Notes: generated by a model from the sequence alone, not told the origin. 64,000 bases of DNA from Propionibacteriaceae bacterium (GCA_031271975.1 JAISUR010000002.1:40908-104907); one strand, 5' to 3'. Counted from the first letter of the stretch, positions 45,651 through 55,725 are shown. Made by a program: numbers and translations.

Positions 45651-48600
45651 ATGCACACACAACATGCTGCGTTTTCACAATATGCCGCGTTTTCGTTCAG
45701 GGCATTCAAAGCGACCAGAGCCGTTTGGTGCTTGCTGTTGGCATTGGTGCTCGCTGTGGGGACGGCCGCCGGGGCGGTGGCCGAAGAAACACCCGCGCCT
45801 GACCCGAGCCCATCGGCCGAGGCCACAGAACCGGGCGGCCCAGCGGATTCGGACGATCCCGAGTCTGAGGAGACCGCTCCTGCCGAGACGCCTGAGTTGC
45901 AGCCGGCCGGGCCTGGTGTGGTGGGCGCATCGGCCGGTTGGGCCGACCGCGGCAACGACCCGGTGTGGGGCCCCATCAAGCTGTACCAAGCCTCCGTCGA
46001 CACCTGGGCGGAGTTGAAGGAGGCGCTCAACGCCGTCCCCGCGTACACCACCACCGCGTACGTCATCCTCATCAACGGGGACATCGAGATGACCGAGACG
46101 TACGCGCTGACCAGCAAGAACATCGTGCTGCGCAAGACCATCTCGGCCGTCGTCTACACCGACTCGGGCGCCGGCGAATACCCCTGGAACTACTCCAACC
46201 CCTACGAGAACACTGTTGTGTCCGATCCCACGCTCTACGACCGGGTCGCCGACTGGAAGCTCACGGTGGCCTCCAACATTCGGCATTTCTCGCTGGCCGC
46301 GAACGGGGCCGTCAAGCTCACGTTGGAAAACATCACCCTGGACGGAGGAGTCGAGCCCGATTTCACCTCGGCTTTCGACAAGGGCTGCTTCAGCATGGAC
46401 GGCAAGAACTACACCTGGACGTTCAGCTTCGCCGGGAACGCCACCCGCTGCCACGGCTATTCGACCAGCTATGCGAAGGCTGGGTCGGGAGTGTTCGACG
46501 GCACCAACTGGGCCCAGACCTCAACGCTGGAAATCCGCGGCGGCGTCTTCTGGAAGAACTCCAGCACCGCCTACGGCGGCGTCATCGGGACGGGCTGGAA
46601 CAGCAGCTACGCGAGGATCAGCCTGCGCGGCTACACCCGGATGCAGAACAACCAGGCACTGACCTTCGGTGGCGCCATCGGCACCTATCAGGGCGAAATC
46701 GTGGTGACGGACAATGTGTTGCTGCAGAACAACCTGGCCCGGGCCGGCGGCGCCATCATCACCAAGGGCGGCGCGCTCACCATCTCGGGCAACGCCCGGA
46801 TCACCGGCAACACCGCCGACTACAACACCACCACCGCATCGGGCGACTTCCGCGCCGGCTCGGGTGGCGGCGTCACGGTCGCCTGGCAATCCGGCGACTA
46901 CGGTGTGGTGACACTGGCCGACAACGCGTCCATCGACCACAACAAGGCCACCCGCGCGGGCGGCGGCTTGTCCATTTCCGACGTGAGTGCCGCCGCCGAC
47001 GGCACGGGTATCGAACTGCACCTGCTCGGCGGCTCCATCACCAACAACGTGGCCACCGGCGAGACCCGCACCTTCGCGGGCACGCCTTCGGCCAACGAGT
47101 TGGCCACCATCGGCTCCGGCGGCGGCATCTACATGACGCATCCGAAGAAGATCGACCTGCCGGCCAACTCCACCACCAGCTTCTCCGGCAACCAGGCGGC
47201 GTTCACCGCGTTCATCGACAACACCGACCTGCAGAATCTCGGCTCAGACATGCACGCCGCGGTGTCGTTCCTGGCCGGGGACGACTATGTTTCGCACATC
47301 AAGCTCTCGGAGATTCCCACCTCCGTGGTGAACCAACACGGCCCCGAAGGCAACGATTTCTTCAACCTGTACAACAACTACGACGTGGGCGTGCCGAACA
47401 ACATCCCGGTGGGCCTGTACTCCAAGGTGAACACCGCGATTCTGCCGGCGGACGGCTCCGGCGGCAACGTCGTCGGCGACCCGGGCAATGCCTACGTGGA
47501 CCCGCTGAACACCGGCGTGAAGCAGGCCGAGGTTGGGACTTCGCTGAAGTACACCCCGGTGGCCGAGCCGGGGTGGTATCTCAAAGAGTTCACGCCCGTT
47601 TCGGATCCGGCGTTGACCAGCGACGAACTCGCCACCGCGTGGACGCACGACGACGCGGGGGTCTACACGTTCAAAGTGCCCAGCGTGGACACCACGCTGC
47701 GAGCCACGTTCCACCGCAAAGCCGTGCTTGCCAGCTCGCCGGTGGTGTTCCCGGTCAACTACTCCGCCGGCGGCTATTCGCCGCCCGGCCCGCAGACAGT
47801 GACGCTGCGCAACACCACGCCGGCGGGCACATACTCCGATTCGGCCAAGTCGGTGGTGGGCACCCTGGTGGATGGGGACGCGGCGCTGTTCACACTGACG
47901 GCACCCACGGCTTTGATCATGCCGGGGAATGCGAACGCGACCTGGAGGGTGGAGCCCGCCGACAGCGGCTTCACCACGGCGCGCACCTACTCCACGACGC
48001 TGCAGGTGACGTACAACAACGGCGCGGAGCAGGAGACCTTGTCGATTCCGGTGTCGATGGAGGTCGCTGACGCCGGCGACCTGTACCTGGACGGCCCGGA
48101 GTACGACTTCGGCACCTCTATCCTGGCTGGTGGCGCGTACGTGCCGGCGGTTTCGGCCCAGACGGTGACCGTCACCTCGGTGGGCGGCCAAATCGATGCC
48201 ACCGATGCGGTCGTCACCTTGGCCAACCAGACCAAAGACGGCGAATCCGGCGATTGGTTCACGCTCACCGGCGGCGACCTCGGGACAGTCGCTTCCGGAT
48301 CGTCCAAGTCGTCCACCACAGTGCAGCCGAAAGACCTGCAGCCGGGCGTCTACGCGGCCGACGTGGTGCTCTCCTACAAGGTGAACGGCAACCCGGCAAC
48401 CAAGACCGCCGCCGGCGCCGTGCAGTTCAAGGTGACCACTCCCGCGCAACTGGCCGTCACGGACATTGATTTCGGTTCGCAGAACATCGGCTATCCGTCC
48501 ACCGCGCTGTCGTATATCCCGGTGGCGCTCGCCAATTCGGGCACCACGCTCGCCCAGGTGACCAAGATCGAGCTGACAGGTGCGAACGCGGCGAGCTTCC

Positions 48601-51600
48601 GCCTCGCGGGCGCGGACACCGGCGACGGCTCGGAGGTGGTGGCCACGGTGCCGGTGGCGGGGGCGAACTCCGCGAGCTGGAGCATAATCCCGAAGGCCGA
48701 TCTGGCCGCCGGCAGGCACACCGCGCAGGTGGGGGTTACCTACCGCACGGGTGTCAACGACGCCACCGCCACCGCGACAGCAAACGTGGCGTTCACTGTC
48801 GTTGGCCCGCCCAGCATCGTCACCCAACCCGAGGACGCTTCGGTGTTCACAAATGACCGGGTGACTTTGAGCGTGGACGCCGCGAACGACCCGAATGCGG
48901 CGGATGCGCTCAGCTACCAGTGGTATTCCAACCAGAACAACTCCAATGCCGGCGGTACCAGCCTGGGCGCGGAGGCGACGTTCCCGGACCTGGACGTCCC
49001 GACCAGCAACACCGGCACGGTCTACTACTACTGCGTGGTCTCCAGCGCGGCTGGGTCGGTGGTTTCCGCCCCGGCCAAGGTCGAAGTGACCGGCCGCACG
49101 TACACGGCCACGCTTACGCCCACGTTGAAGACGTTCGCCCAATCCGCATACGGTTATGGCCCCGTTGCGGCGCAGACATTCACGTTCACCAGCACGGCCA
49201 ACCAGACGCTGCAGCACATGCGGGCCAAGTTCTCCGGCGACAACGCCAACGCCGGGTGGTACGAGATCACGGCCGCCGCCAAGAACGGCACGCCGCTCGA
49301 CATCGGCGGCGACACCATAGACGCCGACACGCTCGCGCCCGGCGAGACGTTCACCCTCACGGCGCGCCCGGTGACGGGGCTGTCCACTGGCGAGCATCCA
49401 TGCTTCATCGAATTCACCTGGTACGGCGACGACCCCGGATTCCAGATGGTGATGTACGCCCAGTTGGCGTTCACGGTGGTCAAGGCAACGCCGCAGATCA
49501 CCTGGCCGACCGCCCCGGCGATCACCTACGGGGACCCGCTGCCCGCTTTGACCGGCGGTAGCGACTCCGGCGGCGGGAGCTTCCAGTGGCAAGACCCGAC
49601 CGTGGTCGCGCCGGTCACCAACTCGGGCTACACCGTGGTGCTGACACCTGGAGACACTGACAATTACGACTACGCAGACGTGGCCACCACGCATATCACC
49701 CCGGTTTCGGTCGCGCCGAAACAGCTGACCGGACAATGGTCGGCGACCGCGAAGACCTATGACGGCACCAAGGCGGCCCAAGTAGTTTTCACACCGGACG
49801 CCGAGGGAGTGAACACCACGTTCCAAGCCAGTTACGCGGACGCCGCGGCGGGCGTGGCCAAGCCGGTCACGGTCAGCGGCATCGCCGTTGACAACCCCAA
49901 CTATCTGGCCCCGGCGGCTCCGGACGGGTTGAGCGCCGACATCAACCAGGCCACCTGGGCGACTCCGCCCGGGCAGAGCGTCGACGCGGTCGAGAACACC
50001 GCCCAGGCGTACACCGTCGCCTTGGGCTCGCTGTTGCCGAAGCCGGCCAGCCCGATGGTCGCGGGCCAAGTCAGCTACACCATCGGCGACGTGTCGGACA
50101 CTTCGGGGCTGCTGTCGGGAGCGCCCGAGTTGGCGCTCGGCGGAGCGTCGGCCAGCGATGACCAGTTGAACCTGGCCGTGAACGCCGTCGCTTATTCGGA
50201 CACGCTGCAGCCGGCCAGCTTCCCGGTGACGGTGCACGCGGCGAACTTCGCCGATGTCACGTTCCAGGTGGAGGTGCGGATCACATCCAAGACTCCGGTG
50301 GTGATCTCCGGTGTGAGCATCAGCTCCAAGACGTACGACGGCCAGCCCAACCCGTTCTCCGGCACGCTGGCGGCATCGCCCGCTGGCGCCTTGGAAGCGT
50401 TGACGGTGAGCTATTCGGGACGCGACGGCACCGAATATGGGCCGACCAGCACGCCGCCGACGGCCGGAGGTGACTACACGCTCACGATCGCCGTGCCCGC
50501 CGGCAACCTGGAATACAAAGGCGCCGCGTCGTGGAACTTCAGCATCAACCGCAAGACGGTGACCGTCACCGCCAATAATGCTGCCGCGCTCTACAAAGGC
50601 GCCCTACCCACCCTGGGCGACGCGGACGTCACCTATGCCGGCTTCGTCGCCGGTGACGCGGCGACCGCGCTACTCACCCGGGCCGTGCCAGCACTGAGCG
50701 TGTCAGACACGCTGACCGTGGGCACCTCGCCGATCGGGTTCGGAACTCAAGCCGAGCTGACAACCGCCGCGCAGGCCAACTACACGCTGGAACACCGCCC
50801 GGGCACGTTGACCATCTCCGCGGTGGCGCCTTCAGCTCCCGGCGGCTTCACGGCCACGGCGGGCGATGGGCAGGTGAGTTTGGCGTGGACGACGCCCGAC
50901 AACGGCGGCCTCCCGATCAGCAGATACGAAGTCAAGATCGGCACCGAGGCCTGGGTCGCGATCCCCGACTCGAACTCCGGGACGGTCGGCTATGTGGCGA
51001 CGGGGCTGCAAAACGGCACCGAATACACCTTCCAGGTGCGCGCGGTGAGCGCCCAAGCCGCCGGCCAGCCGTCCATCAGCGCGGCGGCCACGCCAAAGTC
51101 GCACGACGCGTCACTGGTGACCGTGTCCGGGCTGCCGGTCGGCGCGGTGTCGGCCAACGGGACCAAGTGGTTGCCGGAGCAGCTTTCCGTGCAATTGCCG
51201 AATGCGCAGACCAGCGTCGACCAAGCGGCGCTGGGCGTGGCCCAATACGCCTCCGTCGCGCTGTTCACAGACTCCGGATACACGTCCGCCAGTGCCATCA
51301 CCCTGGCGGACGTGTATCCGGCAACCTATCCGGCCTATGTGCGGGTGACCGCCCAGGACGGGACTGAGGCCTACTATGCCGTGACGCTGTCCCGGGCCCG
51401 GGCGTCCGTGGCGAAACTGCAACTGGTCGCGGGGTTGGCTCCGGAGGTCACCGCGCCGGACGCCGACCCGGTCGAGGCCACGTTGAGCGTTGCCAACGGG
51501 GTGTTCGAACTCAAGCCCAGCGACCTGGTGGCGGCCAGCGCCGGCATTGCGGAGTTGACCGACGCCGGGTTCGCCAACGTCCTGGCCCGCCAGCCGTTGG

Positions 51601-54095
51601 TCGTCAGCGTCCAGGGTGTGACCACCGACCTGTATGTGCGGGTGACGGCCCAAGACGGCGTCACCGTGAAGCGCTACCACATCGCCGTCACCCGGGCGCC
51701 GTTGACGGACACCACGCTGTTCTATGTGGGCGGCCAGCCGGTGTCGTTCGCAGACCCGCCGGCCGGGCAGGGCACGCAGGCTGCGCCGACGCTGGGACAG
51801 GCTGTGATCCCACACAACGTGGATGTGCTCTCCGCTACAGCGGACGGCAACATCGTGCCTTCGGATTCCGCGACGGCCCAGATCGTCGCGTCCAACTGGA
51901 AGACGGTGCTGCCTTCGGTCGCACTCGTGTCCGCGCAGACCACCGACGTGTACGTGGTCGTCACCGCCCAGGACCTTTCCACGAAGCAGTACTACAAGAT
52001 CAGTGCCCTTCGGGAGGGCTCGGCGGACACATCGCTGCTGGCCGTGGCCGGGCAGGACGTAACGCTGGATGCGGGCCACGGGCAGATCACCGTGAGTTGG
52101 GCCCAAGCCGAACTGGCCGCGGGCTTGGTGGAAGTAGCCCCCGGCGCGACCGTGCAGCTGTGCGCCGACAATACGTTTACGACCGGTGTGCCCGGCGGCA
52201 CGCTGGCATTGGCCGCGGGCGACAATACCGCCTACATCCTGGTGACCGCCGAAGACGGCGCCACCACGGCCAACTACACCATCATTGTGCACCGCAAGAA
52301 CTCCGACGCGGGCTTGGCCGATGTGCTGGGCCAAGCCGTGGGGCTTTCCGCGGGCGGGACCAGCGCGTCGACTCCGGCCTCGGCCCAAATCACCGTCGAC
52401 GGCACGGTCACCGAACTGGACATCGCCCAGATAGCGGCAAGCGATCCGCACGCCGGAAAGCTGCTTTACCCGTCTTCTGGTTTCGCGGGCACGCCGGTGG
52501 ATTCAATCAGCCTGCCGCCGGGCACCACAAACGCGTGGGTGCGCATCCAAGCCGAAGACACCAGCTATATCGGCTATTACCGGATCGCCGTCAAGCGCGA
52601 CCTGTCGATCGCCGCCGAGATCTTGCAGGTGCTGGGCCAACCGGTCACCGTGATTTCGGGCAACGGCGCCGCAGACGCGCCGTTCCAGGTAGACATCGCC
52701 GTTGGGGCCGGCCAAGCCAAGCTGACCACCGCCGACCTGGTGCTTTCCGACGGGGCGAGCACCGCGGTGGACGCGGACTTGGCCATGGGCGCCACCACGG
52801 CCGTCGACCTGACCGTGACCGCCGCCGCCGGAAATACGGCCGCCTATCGGCTGAACGTTTGGCGGCCGGCGGACACCAGCGCGTTGGCCAGCTTGTTGAA
52901 CGCGCTGGACAACCTGATCGGCGAGGGTATGTTCAAGGCCTACACGGTGGAATCCCTGGACGTCTTGAAGACCGCCATCGCCAACGCGCGTGTCGTAGTG
53001 CAAGACCCGAACGTGACACAGCTCCAGGTGGACGCCGCCAAGCAAGAAGTCGAACAGGCGATCGCGGCCTTGCAGCCCAACGTGCCCAGTTCGGACGCTA
53101 CCGCCCAGGACTTGGCCGAAGTACAGGCCTTGGTGGACTATGCCGCCCGCCTGGATCCAGCCGACTACACGGCGGACTCCTACGCGGCCGTGCAAGACGC
53201 AGTCGCCGCCGCCCAGGCGCTGCTGGCCCAAGAATCGCCGGACGCGCACGACCTGGCCGACGTCAAGGCCGAGCTGCTGGAGGTGTTGACCGGCTTGCGG
53301 TTCCACTACACCGCGCAGGCGCACGTCAACGTGGGCACGTCGGTGTCGCCGGTCGTCGTCAAGAAGGGTAAGACCCTGCAACTGGCCGGCTTGGGGTATG
53401 TGACCTCCGGCAAGACTGAAGATCTGGCTTACGCGTCTTCGGATCCCACGGTCGCCACAGTGAGTGCAACTGGCCTGGTCAAGGGCAAGAATGCCGGCCT
53501 GGTCCAGATCACCGCGTCGTCGCAGACCCCAGGGGCCGACGGACAGCCGGTCACCGTCCAAATCCAGGTTCAGGTCGTCAGCAAGCCCAGTTCGGTCAAG
53601 TCCACGAAGGCCGACGTGCCCAAGACATTGGCTCCCGGCGAGACCGTTTGGATCAACGCGACCTGGTCCAAGGCCTCCGCCGCTCCGGGCAAGGTGACTT
53701 TCAGCACGTCCAACAAGAAGATCGCCACCGTCGACAAGGCCGGCAAACTCACCGCGGTGGCGCCGGGCACGGTCAAGATCAAAGTCAAAGCCGGGTCGAA
53801 GTCCAAGACGTACACCGTGCGGGTGGCGCTGTTGGAGACCGCCAAGCCGAAGATCACAGGCCTGGCCGAAATTGGAGTGATCCTGTCGGCCGATCCGGGT
53901 GTTTGGGGGCCGGGCGAAGTGGCGCTCAGCTACCAGTGGTACCGCTCCGGCAAAGCGATCACGGGCGCCACCGGGCCCACTTACATAGTGCAGCCGGCGG
54001 ACAAATCCAAGACCCTCAAGGTGAAAGTGACAGGGGCCAAGCAGGGGTATCAGACCGCCTCGGCGACATCAAACTCGACAAGAAAGGTTAAATGA
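45651..54095 (+). CDS. Giant secreted multidomain surface protein 3 with beta-helix N-terminus
   Basis: 2814 aa. Signal peptide 1-44 (AVA site), then a Pro/Glu/Ser-rich stalk to about 90. A right-handed beta-helix follows (about 117-530) with repeated GGAI, GGGV and ITGN-type turns, as in pectin-lyase-like adhesins. Next come three choice-of-anchor/HYDIN-like units (about 690-1050), an Ig domain (about 1052-1147), YDG and MBG_2 domains (about 1280-1724), one fibronectin III (about 1725-1817), five or six cadherin-like beta-sandwich repeats (about 1819-2410, each ending like VRVTAQDGTEAYYAVTLSRA) and the C-terminal block shared with proteins 1 and 2: two FIVAR, two BIG2 and an Ig-like unit (YQWYRSGK). 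Ends SNSTRKVK, no sorting signal. Probably binds glycans or other surfaces; the target is unknown. Confidence 0.85.
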   Translation: MHTQHAAFSQYAAFSFRAFKATRAVWCLLLALVLAVGTAAGAVAEETPAPDPSPSAEATEPGGPADSDDPESEETAPAETPELQPAGPGVVGASAGWADRGNDPVWGPIKLYQASVDTWAELKEALNAVPAYTTTAYVILINGDIEMTETYALTSKNIVLRKTISAVVYTDSGAGEYPWNYSNPYENTVVSDPTLYDRVADWKLTVASNIRHFSLAANGAVKLTLENITLDGGVEPDFTSAFDKGCFSMDGKNYTWTFSFAGNATRCHGYSTSYAKAGSGVFDGTNWAQTSTLEIRGGVFWKNSSTAYGGVIGTGWNSSYARISLRGYTRMQNNQALTFGGAIGTYQGEIVVTDNVLLQNNLARAGGAIITKGGALTISGNARITGNTADYNTTTASGDFRAGSGGGVTVAWQSGDYGVVTLADNASIDHNKATRAGGGLSISDVSAAADGTGIELHLLGGSITNNVATGETRTFAGTPSANELATIGSGGGIYMTHPKKIDLPANSTTSFSGNQAAFTAFIDNTDLQNLGSDMHAAVSFLAGDDYVSHIKLSEIPTSVVNQHGPEGNDFFNLYNNYDVGVPNNIPVGLYSKVNTAILPADGSGGNVVGDPGNAYVDPLNTGVKQAEVGTSLKYTPVAEPGWYLKEFTPVSDPALTSDELATAWTHDDAGVYTFKVPSVDTTLRATFHRKAVLASSPVVFPVNYSAGGYSPPGPQTVTLRNTTPAGTYSDSAKSVVGTLVDGDAALFTLTAPTALIMPGNANATWRVEPADSGFTTARTYSTTLQVTYNNGAEQETLSIPVSMEVADAGDLYLDGPEYDFGTSILAGGAYVPAVSAQTVTVTSVGGQIDATDAVVTLANQTKDGESGDWFTLTGGDLGTVASGSSKSSTTVQPKDLQPGVYAADVVLSYKVNGNPATKTAAGAVQFKVTTPAQLAVTDIDFGSQNIGYPSTALSYIPVALANSGTTLAQVTKIELTGANAASFRLAGADTGDGSEVVATVPVAGANSASWSIIPKADLAAGRHTAQVGVTYRTGVNDATATATANVAFTVVGPPSIVTQPEDASVFTNDRVTLSVDAANDPNAADALSYQWYSNQNNSNAGGTSLGAEATFPDLDVPTSNTGTVYYYCVVSSAAGSVVSAPAKVEVTGRTYTATLTPTLKTFAQSAYGYGPVAAQTFTFTSTANQTLQHMRAKFSGDNANAGWYEITAAAKNGTPLDIGGDTIDADTLAPGETFTLTARPVTGLSTGEHPCFIEFTWYGDDPGFQMVMYAQLAFTVVKATPQITWPTAPAITYGDPLPALTGGSDSGGGSFQWQDPTVVAPVTNSGYTVVLTPGDTDNYDYADVATTHITPVSVAPKQLTGQWSATAKTYDGTKAAQVVFTPDAEGVNTTFQASYADAAAGVAKPVTVSGIAVDNPNYLAPAAPDGLSADINQATWATPPGQSVDAVENTAQAYTVALGSLLPKPASPMVAGQVSYTIGDVSDTSGLLSGAPELALGGASASDDQLNLAVNAVAYSDTLQPASFPVTVHAANFADVTFQVEVRITSKTPVVISGVSISSKTYDGQPNPFSGTLAASPAGALEALTVSYSGRDGTEYGPTSTPPTAGGDYTLTIAVPAGNLEYKGAASWNFSINRKTVTVTANNAAALYKGALPTLGDADVTYAGFVAGDAATALLTRAVPALSVSDTLTVGTSPIGFGTQAELTTAAQANYTLEHRPGTLTISAVAPSAPGGFTATAGDGQVSLAWTTPDNGGLPISRYEVKIGTEAWVAIPDSNSGTVGYVATGLQNGTEYTFQVRAVSAQAAGQPSISAAATPKSHDASLVTVSGLPVGAVSANGTKWLPEQLSVQLPNAQTSVDQAALGVAQYASVALFTDSGYTSASAITLADVYPATYPAYVRVTAQDGTEAYYAVTLSRARASVAKLQLVAGLAPEVTAPDADPVEATLSVANGVFELKPSDLVAASAGIAELTDAGFANVLARQPLVVSVQGVTTDLYVRVTAQDGVTVKRYHIAVTRAPLTDTTLFYVGGQPVSFADPPAGQGTQAAPTLGQAVIPHNVDVLSATADGNIVPSDSATAQIVASNWKTVLPSVALVSAQTTDVYVVVTAQDLSTKQYYKISALREGSADTSLLAVAGQDVTLDAGHGQITVSWAQAELAAGLVEVAPGATVQLCADNTFTTGVPGGTLALAAGDNTAYILVTAEDGATTANYTIIVHRKNSDAGLADVLGQAVGLSAGGTSASTPASAQITVDGTVTELDIAQIAASDPHAGKLLYPSSGFAGTPVDSISLPPGTTNAWVRIQAEDTSYIGYYRIAVKRDLSIAAEILQVLGQPVTVISGNGAADAPFQVDIAVGAGQAKLTTADLVLSDGASTAVDADLAMGATTAVDLTVTAAAGNTAAYRLNVWRPADTSALASLLNALDNLIGEGMFKAYTVESLDVLKTAIANARVVVQDPNVTQLQVDAAKQEVEQAIAALQPNVPSSDATAQDLAEVQALVDYAARLDPADYTADSYAAVQDAVAAAQALLAQESPDAHDLADVKAELLEVLTGLRFHYTAQAHVNVGTSVSPVVVKKGKTLQLAGLGYVTSGKTEDLAYASSDPTVATVSATGLVKGKNAGLVQITASSQTPGADGQPVTVQIQVQVVSKPSSVKSTKADVPKTLAPGETVWINATWSKASAAPGKVTFSTSNKKIATVDKAGKLTAVAPGTVKIKVKAGSKSKTYTVRVALLETAKPKITGLAEIGVILSADPGVWGPGEVALSYQWYRSGKAITGATGPTYIVQPADKSKTLKVKVTGAKQGYQTASATSNSTRKVK

Positions 54096-54109
54096 CCCAG
54101 GTCTGACCA

Positions 54110-54146
54110 GCGTGGTGCGCCGGCGTATGAGGTTGGCGCACCACGC
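54110..54146. terminator. 12-bp perfect inverted repeat between convergent genes
   Basis: GCGTGGTGCGCC (54110-54121) and GGCGCACCACGC (54135-54146) with a 13-nt loop, placed between the stops of surface protein 3 (+) and hypC (-). There is no T-run on either side, so it would be a non-canonical, bidirectional stop typical of high-GC genomes. Confidence 0.65.
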
Positions 54147-54167
54147 GCCTCAAGCCGGCGACCCGGT

Positions 54168-54398
54168 TCATTCGGCGAGCTGTTCCAGCTGAGCGAACGC
54201 TGCAAGCGAGGCTTGGGCGGCCGCTTCGTCGAGCAACTCCACCGCGAAACCGTGCTGGACCAGCACGTAGTCGCCCACTTCGGCTTCGGGGAAGTACGCC
54301 AGGCAAACTTCGGGCGTCTGGCCGCCGTGCTGGACGCGGCACATCGTCACCGGGCCCGGCGTGATTTCGAGAATCTTGGCTGGGACGGCAATGCACAT
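54168..54398 (-). CDS. hypC: Hydrogenase maturation factor HypC
   Basis: Small chaperone that carries the Fe(CN)2CO unit with HypD and escorts the hydrogenase large-subunit precursor. 76 aa. The N-terminus MCIAVPAKILEI holds the essential Cys2 after the start Met. The rest (EVGDYVLVQHGFAVELLDE) is typical of HypC/HybG. It lies 11 bp after the degenerate large-subunit-like gene in the same direction, so the two are likely one operon. The other maturation genes (hypB, hypD, hypE, hypF) are not in this window. Confidence 0.92.
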   Translation of the reverse strand: MCIAVPAKILEITPGPVTMCRVQHGGQTPEVCLAYFPEAEVGDYVLVQHGFAVELLDEAAAQASLAAFAQLEQLAE

Positions 54399-54409
54399 TT
54401 CAAGCCCTC

Positions 54410-55678
54410 TCAGTTCTCGGTCTTTTCAATCATCAGTTGCTCAACCATCAGTTTCATTGTGCCAGGTGGCGCCGAGGTGATCGGCAGGCACGGGTCGGCC
54501 GTCCGAATGGCGGCTTCGAAGCCAAGCTCGCCCGACGCCACTGCCTGGGCGAGCAACTGCGCCAGCCAGTATTCGTTCTGGGCGGTGGGCGTCAGGATGC
54601 GGGCCCGCTCAAGAACACGGTCTGCTTCCCAGGCAGCGGCTTCGTAGCGGTGAATGAGCAATCCCCGGGCGCCGTCAACCCAACCTGTCCCCACTTGTGA
54701 GGGCGCGGCCGGGGCGGTTGCCGCTGATGAACTGTCTTCTGCTTGGTCGGTGTCGGACTGGTCAGTGTGGGACAGCAGATCCTTGATCACTTCCACGCAG
54801 TGGGCCATGATGATCGTCCGCGCCCAAGCCGGATCCTGGCCACCCTGGCCCAGCCAGCGTTCTTGCCACTGGCGGGCGAGGGGAGTGCTGAGCGGAGCGA
54901 CGCGAAGCTGCGCGACCGGGCCCACGCGGTAGGGGCCCTGGCCCGCCAAGTATGGCCGCGGCGCCGGATCGCCGGGTGAAGCTTCCACAATCACGGCGTC
55001 GTCACTGGCTTCCAGTATTGTCTTGCCGTCGTGGGCCGCGCGCAGCGTTTGGCCGTAAAGGTCAAGATGATCCCCCGTCACCAGGGCCACGTCAAGCAAC
55101 CCCGGCGCGGCCTGGATGCCCGGCCCTCGTGCAGCGGATTGGGCAGCGGATTGGGCAGCGGCCTGGGCAGCGGCGCCAACCACTCGCAGGGCTGTCTCCA
55201 GCGCGTCCGCGGCTTGGCCGGCGCATTCTTGCGAAGCCTGGAGGGCATCCTCGCCAAGCTCCACTGCGCCGCCGGGGACCGCCGTGGCGGGGAAATGCCC
55301 GGGGGAACCGGCCGCCGCCATCGCCTGTTTGGCGAATGCGCGCAGGCTCACCGCCGCCAGCTTGTCGGTGAGGGCCAACCTCGTTGCGTGCACAGAAAGC
55401 ACCGAGCCGTGGTGCAACAGCCTGCGGACCCGCTCGGCCGCGGGTGGCACACCCAATCCCAGCAACGCTTCCAGCGCGCGCACCCCGGCCAGGTGGTGCG
55501 CGGCCGGGCACAGCCCGCACAGGCGTTCGACCAGCTTGGGAACCTCGGCTGCTGGCCGCCCAGCTAGGATCGGGTCCAGCCGGGGCAGCGCGCTGAGATC
55601 AAGCCGAGCCGTATCTCCAGCGACCACGATCTTCGCCTCGAACGGGTCGACAATCTCGTCCAGCGTTATCCGAGCCAT
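54410..55678 (-). CDS. Degenerate [NiFe] hydrogenase large-subunit-like protein (HupK/HoxV type)
   Basis: 422 aa, related to the catalytic large subunit but unlikely to hold a complete NiFe site. The N-terminal motif is kept as RLCGLCPAAHH (C54, C57). The C-terminal motif, normally DPCxxCxxH, is DPCLPITS (C397 only), and there is no cleavable tail after it. The middle has an Ala/Gln/Ser-rich insertion (AAAQAAAQSAAQSAA, about 170) and an acidic low-complexity stretch (DQSDTDQAEDSSS). HupK/HoxV proteins with a similar loss act as assembly scaffolds with HypC in other bacteria, and hypC is the next gene here. The ATG at 55678 has GGGAG upstream. Its divergent neighbour is hypA, 47 bp away. Confidence 0.78.
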   Translation of the reverse strand: MARITLDEIVDPFEAKIVVAGDTARLDLSALPRLDPILAGRPAAEVPKLVERLCGLCPAAHHLAGVRALEALLGLGVPPAAERVRRLLHHGSVLSVHATRLALTDKLAAVSLRAFAKQAMAAAGSPGHFPATAVPGGAVELGEDALQASQECAGQAADALETALRVVGAAAQAAAQSAAQSAARGPGIQAAPGLLDVALVTGDHLDLYGQTLRAAHDGKTILEASDDAVIVEASPGDPAPRPYLAGQGPYRVGPVAQLRVAPLSTPLARQWQERWLGQGGQDPAWARTIIMAHCVEVIKDLLSHTDQSDTDQAEDSSSAATAPAAPSQVGTGWVDGARGLLIHRYEAAAWEADRVLERARILTPTAQNEYWLAQLLAQAVASGELGFEAAIRTADPCLPITSAPPGTMKLMVEQLMIEKTEN

Positions 55679-55725
55679 CTGCCGCTCCCAGAGCCGGGCC
55701 GCGGGCCCAATGTCATAATGGACCC

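Noticed and set aside
32379..54095. Sortase-anchored (LPXTG) surface proteins
   Set aside because: The three C-termini end in STGKVK, AAVVAG and STRKVK with no LPXTG, hydrophobic span or basic tail of the sorting-signal type.
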